A DNA stretch of 8,745 bases from DAIDAN01 sp049303335 (lineage in GTDB: Archaea; Aenigmatarchaeota; Aenigmatarchaeia; Aenigmatarchaeales; DAIDAN01): contig JBAQNA010000045.1 of assembly GCA_049303335.1 (NCBI GenBank), positions 1 to 8,745 on the forward strand, given 5' to 3'. The notes beneath the pieces were generated by a model. It had not been told where the DNA came from and ran no database searches. It saw nothing but the letters and a program-made list of their open reading frames with translations. The translations under genes and the position numbers were made by a program. Below are positions 5,022 to 8,745 of the stretch, piece after piece. Numbering within the stretch: position 1 is the first letter of the stretch; every line of letters begins with the position of its first letter.

Positions 5022-5906
5022 TTACATCATTGACGGAGAGATAGTTTTTAACAGCATTATAAAGCCAACGGACACCGCGGGCATCACCAAAAATATTACC
5101 ATAAACTGCGCGAACGAAAGCGTGAGGCTCATATCGCTGCTGAAGAGGGACATTATCGAGCTCAGTATCACGAAAAAGATGGAGCCGACTATCAGGACGG
5201 TCAGGTAAATTTCTATGAACATTGAGAGCTTTTGCGCGAACTGCTCGAGTCCCCTCCTGTACTCCTGCATGAAGCCCTTTGACTTTTCTCGGAGAAAGGA
5301 CGGCATGTCGCTGCCCGTTGCAAGCACGTTTGACATTCCCCAGAGCAGCTCCTTCAGTTGCGCGGACGGCGTCCTCAATGCGGTCTTTCTCATGGCGGCC
5401 TGCAAGTCCATCCCGAAGACTGTGACGTCCCTGTATATTTTTTTCGCCTCCTTGGATATCTCGCCGTATTCGCCGAACTGTGAGAGCACCTTGAACATTG
5501 TGATCGGCGGGGCCCTGCTTCCAGCCACCGTGGCAAGGTACGTCGTTGCAAACGGGAGCGCGCCGTCAATGCTCTTTTTTCTTTTTGCCGAAATCATGGA
5601 AGGGTAGGAGTATAGCACGAAAAACAGGGTTAGCGCTATGAAAGCCGTCGCCGTGAACGAGAGGAAAAACCCGACAAGCATGTTCTGCGTCAGTATGCTG
5701 ATTATGAGCGCAAGAAGCGGAAACTCAGTCATGAAAATGATGAAAGGCAGGAAAACTATGGCATAGACGTATTCCGCAAGGCTAAGCGATATGTCGGACA
5801 TCTCAAGGTCTGTCTTGATGCTGTCGAAATACTCGACGTAGGGCTCGAGCGACTTTCCGAACAGCTTGAACGACGCGTTTTTCAGGGTATTCCACAACTT
5901 ATTCAC
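5022..5906 (-). CDS. Type II secretion F-domain (TadC/PilC-like) membrane protein, first copy
   Basis: The 294-residue protein has membrane segments near 45-60, 63-100 (two), 232-255 and 265-287. A cytoplasmic T2SSF domain at about 115-230 includes ALPFATTYLATVAGS and LKELLWGMSNVLATGSDM. It would be the platform partner of the ATPase encoded just upstream. The start is GTG at 5906-5904, overlapping the ATPase stop by four bases (GTGA), a classic sign of translational coupling. The frame stays open to 6134, but that extra part lies inside the ATPase gene in another frame and looks random, so the GTG start is preferred. It is about the same size as the second copy but shares little obvious sequence beyond the domain pattern, as expected for a heterodimeric platform. 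Confidence 0.86.
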   Translation of the reverse strand: MNKLWNTLKNASFKLFGKSLEPYVEYFDSIKTDLEMSDISLSLAEYVYAIVFLPFIIFMTEFPLLALIISILTQNMLVGFFLSFTATAFIALTLFFVLYSYPSMISAKRKKSIDGALPFATTYLATVAGSRAPPITMFKVLSQFGEYGEISKEAKKIYRDVTVFGMDLQAAMRKTALRTPSAQLKELLWGMSNVLATGSDMPSFLREKSKGFMQEYRRGLEQFAQKLSMFIEIYLTVLIVGSIFFVILSSIMSLFSSDMSLTLSFAQFMVIFLVMPAVSVGFIMLLKTISPSMM

Positions 5907-7672
5907 CTTTCCATTATTTCCTCGAGCCTGTTCTGCTGCGTGTAAAACATTTTCATCACGTTCGCGAATATCCTGTAGTCCGTGAAATTCTTTTCCGAAA
6001 GCCATTCGAGTATTTTTATCCTGTTTCCGATATCCTTTTGTATGGCCGCCTCGTTGATGCCCGTGCTTCCGGATATTTTTCTCAGGACTATGCTCGGGTT
6101 TACGGTCACGAACTTGTCGTTTACCGGGTCCCATCTGAAGACTTCGTTCGTCACCGGCGCGTTCTTTTCCCTGTCAAAGCCCGTGACCTCGAGTATGGAC
6201 GATATCCTTCTCACGTATTTGTTTCCGCGCTTTACCCTTTCAATAAAGATTATCGCGTCAAGGTTTTCTATAAGGCTCGGCGGCAGCTCTATCGGCGGCG
6301 TGGTCAGCCTGTCCACGAGCTTTTCGATCGTGTCAGCGTGAATCGTTGCGATGCCGGGGTGGCCCGTGGCAATCTGCTGGAAGAGCACGTAGGCTTCCTT
6401 GCCCCTCACTTCTCCCACCAGTATGAAATCGGGCCTCTGCCTCAATGATTCGCGCAGCAGGTCGAACATGTCAACCTCCCCCATTTTCTTTCCCCCGCTT
6501 TCCGATATGGCCTGCCTCGCGACCTGCGGCACCCAGTGCGAGTGCGGAAGCCTTAGTTCCGCGGTGTCCTCTATCGTGACAATCTTCATCTCGGGCTTGA
6601 TGAAGAGCGAGAGCGCGTTGAGCAGCGTGGTTTTTCCCGTGGCAGTGCCTCCGCCTATCAGCGTGGACTTCCCGAATTCCGTCAGCATCCACAGGTATGC
6701 GAGTATTTTCGAGTCGACTGTCCCGAACTTCAGCATGTGTATGGGCGACATCGGCTCTTCAGTGAATTTTCTGATTGTGAAATTGCTTCCGCGCCTTGCT
6801 ATGTCGGTGCCGAGCGTCAGCTGTATTCTCGAGCCGTCCGGCAGTGACGCGTCCACCAGCGGAGACGCCACGGAAATCGTCTTTCCGCTGCGCTGCGCGA
6901 GCTTGTTTGCGAACGAGTCGAGCTCGTCCGAATCCTCGAACATTATGTTCGTGCGCAGCGTGCCTATGCTGCTGTTCCTGTGGTAAATGAATATCGGTAT
7001 TCCCACGCCGTCGCAGCTTATGTCCTCGATGTTCGGGTCCTGCATGAGCGGTTCAATTCTCCCGAGCCCTATGAAATCCCTTTCCACGTAATACATGATA
7101 TTTTCCTGGCTTTCCGGCGGAAGCGCGCCCGCCATAAGCCTGACGGTTTCTTCAAACCCTTTTGCAAGGTATTTTTTGGCTTCGCCTTTTCGTAGTTTCG
7201 TGAAATCCACGTCAAATTTTTCTATCAGCGAGTTTTTTATTTTCTCCATGAGGGATTTTTCCTCGTCGCTCAGCTTGGGTTCCAGCACAAAGTAGACAAG
7301 CGATGATTCTTTTTGGGACCACAGGATATTCGCGGACGCGTATATTTTCTGGTCGGGTGCGGGGCGTTTTGGTATGAGAGGATACGACATGCTCAGCCGT
7401 TTTTCCTCTTCAATTTTTTTCCATACTTTTTTGTCCGTCTCGGCTGTTATTTCTATTCCTTTCATCTGCACGTTTTTTTCGCCTTCGGCTTCCTTCTTTT
7501 CCCGTCCCGCTTTTCCAAGCATGTTCGCAAGATTGTTCATTAATATGATTTCCGGATTTCTTGCCGCTTCTGCGCCCTTATTTCTCTTGTAGCCCGCCAC
7601 AGCCTTCCTGAAAACCCTTTGCATGCTTATGTCGTCCCTTTTTTTTGCGAATTTTATTTTTAACCTTTTCAA
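5903..7672 (-). CDS. Type II/IV secretion system ATPase (TadA/VirB11-like) for pilus assembly
   Basis: This 589-residue cytoplasmic ATPase would power assembly of the filament. Visible motifs are Walker A GGGTATGKTT (340-349, K347), the Asp box TIEDTAELRLPH (366-377), Walker B RPDFILVGEVRG (413-424, E421) and the His box GHPGIATIHADT (437-448). An N-terminal domain at about 190-300 (ERDFIGLGRIEPLMQDP, DGSRIQLTL) precedes the core, and the first 100 residues are charged and probably flexible. The C-terminal part (490-589) is of the archaeal type. The start is TTG at 7672-7670, preceded by AAGGTGGG with close spacing, while the next ATG (residue 17) has no good site. It begins 9 bases after the pilin stop, and its stop overlaps the first platform gene by four bases. 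All catalytic residues are present, so it should be active. Confidence 0.95.
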   Translation of the reverse strand: MKRLKIKFAKKRDDISMQRVFRKAVAGYKRNKGAEAARNPEIILMNNLANMLGKAGREKKEAEGEKNVQMKGIEITAETDKKVWKKIEEEKRLSMSYPLIPKRPAPDQKIYASANILWSQKESSLVYFVLEPKLSDEEKSLMEKIKNSLIEKFDVDFTKLRKGEAKKYLAKGFEETVRLMAGALPPESQENIMYYVERDFIGLGRIEPLMQDPNIEDISCDGVGIPIFIYHRNSSIGTLRTNIMFEDSDELDSFANKLAQRSGKTISVASPLVDASLPDGSRIQLTLGTDIARRGSNFTIRKFTEEPMSPIHMLKFGTVDSKILAYLWMLTEFGKSTLIGGGTATGKTTLLNALSLFIKPEMKIVTIEDTAELRLPHSHWVPQVARQAISESGGKKMGEVDMFDLLRESLRQRPDFILVGEVRGKEAYVLFQQIATGHPGIATIHADTIEKLVDRLTTPPIELPPSLIENLDAIIFIERVKRGNKYVRRISSILEVTGFDREKNAPVTNEVFRWDPVNDKFVTVNPSIVLRKISGSTGINEAAIQKDIGNRIKILEWLSEKNFTDYRIFANVMKMFYTQQNRLEEIMER

Positions 7673-7681
7673 GTTCCCACC

Positions 7682-8104
7682 TTAGCTTAGCAAAATTTTT
7701 CCGCCCGAATAGAATATAATCACTTTTCCGGAGCTGCTGTATGCGGCGCCATTCTTAACTGTTGTGTCGATTCCATATAAATTTAGGCTTTCCGATTCCG
7801 CCTGCGCATCCATGCAGCCTGCAAGAAGGTTTCCGCCGACGGACGTAATCTTGTAGCCGCATCCTGAAAGCTCCTTTGGAATCTCAAGAGAAAGGCTTAT
7901 CGAGGAGTTTGTGGAATTGCCCGCGATGAAAACCCTTGTTATTCCCGCGCGTACGCTTTCGCCTTCCTTCGTAAGCTGCTCCTGCAGCGCAGCGGAGCGC
8001 ACGCTGTCCGATATGCTGGAAAACGTGGCGTATATTGCGATAACCATGGCGATTCCCACCGCGAAGAAAAACATGTTTTCAAGGGTTATGTATTGTCCTT
8101 TCAT
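7682..8104 (-). CDS. Class III signal pilin, probable major or minor pilus subunit
   Basis: The 140-residue protein begins MKGQYITLENMFFFAVGIAM. K2-G3-Q4 is the class III peptidase site and residues 11-28 form the hydrophobic helix. The Q-x-x-T-x-E pattern resembles the Q-x-S-x-E motif of archaeal DUF361-type pilins, with one extra residue. After processing before Q4 it would enter the membrane and then the filament. The globular part is Ser/Gly-rich and has two cysteines (82, 97), a possible disulfide, and two N-glycosylation sequons (NST at 63, NSS at 66). ATG 8104 has no clear ribosome binding site but sits 26 bases after a TATA-like element. It is first in the tight run of assembly genes, the position expected for a subunit needed in quantity. 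Confidence 0.82.
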   Translation of the reverse strand: MKGQYITLENMFFFAVGIAMVIAIYATFSSISDSVRSAALQEQLTKEGESVRAGITRVFIAGNSTNSSISLSLEIPKELSGCGYKITSVGGNLLAGCMDAQAESESLNLYGIDTTVKNGAAYSSSGKVIIFYSGGKILLS

Positions 8105-8124
8105 GGCTTAATATTGGGTTTGCC

Positions 8125-8135
8125 ATATTATTAAC
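8125..8135 (-). promoter_or_regulatory. TATA-like box for the pilin gene
   Basis: On the minus strand GTTAATAATAT is centred about 26 bases before the pilin ATG at 8104. This fits a leaderless transcript starting at or next to the ATG and explains the missing ribosome binding site. It also suggests the pilin-to-assembly genes can be transcribed apart from the LamG gene. Confidence 0.45.
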
Positions 8136-8155
8136 TTTCTTTCCGGAGGTTTTTT

Positions 8156-8745
8156 TCATATTATCCGCTTCATGCTCACGGTTTCGTCAGGTGAAAAAGC
8201 TTTGCTCCAGATGCGGACCTCGTCGATTGTGCCGTTGAAACTTGTTGTTGAGATTTTTCCTATGCTGTTTTCCCCGTAGGCGGTCGGGACGGCCGCAAAA
8301 GTGTTCGTGTTTAATAATAATCCGTCCACATACAGCGCAAGAGTTGAATTAGCGCCGTCGCTTGTGAAAACCCCAGATATAAAATGCCATCCAAATTCGT
8401 TTGTACCCAGCACATAGTATGAGATTCTCGCTCCCGCATTATCAAACCTGAAATTAATTTGATTTGTTGTTGTTCTATAATGAATATATACTCCGCTTTT
8501 CAGCCTTATCACCGCCTGCGAATTATATACATCTACACCGTTTGCCGCGAGTTTCGCCCAGAAAGATATTGTCTTATTGTTTGTGAGCGTCAAGTCAGAT
8601 ATTGTTTCAGGCAACGCAACATAATCGTTCGCGCCGTCAAACTGCAAACCCTTCCCGAATTTTCCCGATGTCCAGCCGCTTGTCGTGTTTCCCGTAGTGT
8701 TCATATTAGTCAGCGTTCCAATGTTTCCGTTTCCGCTCGTGTCGT
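8156..8745 (-). CDS. LamG-domain surface protein, C-terminal part only
   Basis: The frame is open to the window edge, so only the last 195 residues are seen; the internal ATG at 8704 is not the real start. The fragment begins DTSGNGNIGTLTN, the usual entry to a LamG/concanavalin-like lectin domain, and continues with GKFGKGLQFDGANDYV, KTISFWAKL, STLALYVDGLL and GTIDEVRIWSKAFSPDET. These mark a complete jelly-roll domain at the C-terminus. Such domains bind sugars or proteins outside the cell. Asn-Thr sequons (NTT) near the front suggest glycosylation. The missing N-terminal part could hold a class III or Sec signal. It lies 51 bases upstream of the pilin on the same strand, so a pilus adhesin or pilin-fused lectin is plausible but unproven. 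Confidence 0.82.
   Translation of the reverse strand, partial: DTSGNGNIGTLTNMNTTGNTTSGWTSGKFGKGLQFDGANDYVALPETISDLTLTNNKTISFWAKLAANGVDVYNSQAVIRLKSGVYIHYRTTTNQINFRFDNAGARISYYVLGTNEFGWHFISGVFTSDGANSTLALYVDGLLLNTNTFAAVPTAYGENSIGKISTTSFNGTIDEVRIWSKAFSPDETVSMKRII

Noticed and set aside
5907..6134. 76-residue extension of the first platform protein
   Set aside because: It is another frame of the ATPase gene; the GTG at 5906 with four-base GTGA overlap is the natural start.
6399..6986. Long + strand frame opposite the ATPase
   Set aside because: Ser-rich shadow of a conserved gene; the ATPase motifs on the other strand are unambiguous.

Overview
The window looks like part of an archaeal chromosome, most likely from a DPANN-type or related small-genome lineage; that placement is an inference. 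The direct signs are TATA-like boxes about 26-30 bases before starts, GGTGA-type ribosome binding sites, class III (K/R-G-Q) pilin signals, a TadA-type pilus ATPase with two TadC/PilC-type membrane proteins, and a tRNA gene with bulge-helix-bulge (BHB) introns outside the anticodon loop. No rRNA, CRISPR array, transposase or attachment site was seen.

Left end (1-883): an AT-rich remnant of an F420-dependent hydrogenase/dehydrogenase beta-subunit-like gene enters from outside the window. It carries an in-frame TAA at 101-103 within a stretch that looks conserved, so it is probably a pseudogene or fragment. Its base composition differs sharply from the next gene (about 32% GC in one sampled line against about 57%).

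Middle (884-3159, + strand apart from one small gene): a four-CBS-domain protein ending in an HPF/RaiA-like domain, a candidate ribosome-hibernation factor; a 56-residue leaderless small gene on the minus strand (2027-2197); and a secreted thermonuclease with a C-terminal lamin-tail domain. The divergent region between the last two holds two perfect inverted repeats.

tRNA locus (3160-3519): an intron-interrupted tRNA-Val(CAC) gene at 3201-3416. One 86-base intron lies in the D loop and one 56-base intron in the T loop. Each has an exact 4-bp central BHB helix with two 3-base bulges, and only removal of both restores a normal cloverleaf with an encoded CCA. This is the most striking item in the window. 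A hairpin plus T-tract terminator for the opposite-strand operon follows at 3495-3517.

Right half (3520-8745, minus strand): a type IV pilus-like assembly cluster. In transcription order it has a LamG-domain surface protein (partial, running off the window), a small class III pilin, the secretion ATPase, a first and a second T2SSF membrane protein, and a pilin-like protein with an unusually long N-terminal pre-sequence. Genes overlap by 4 bases or are separated by only 1-37 bases, which suggests translational coupling. The ATPase would drive assembly through the two membrane proteins, the pilins would form the filament, and the LamG protein could be an adhesin at the cell surface or on the pilus. 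The prepilin peptidase is not in the window.
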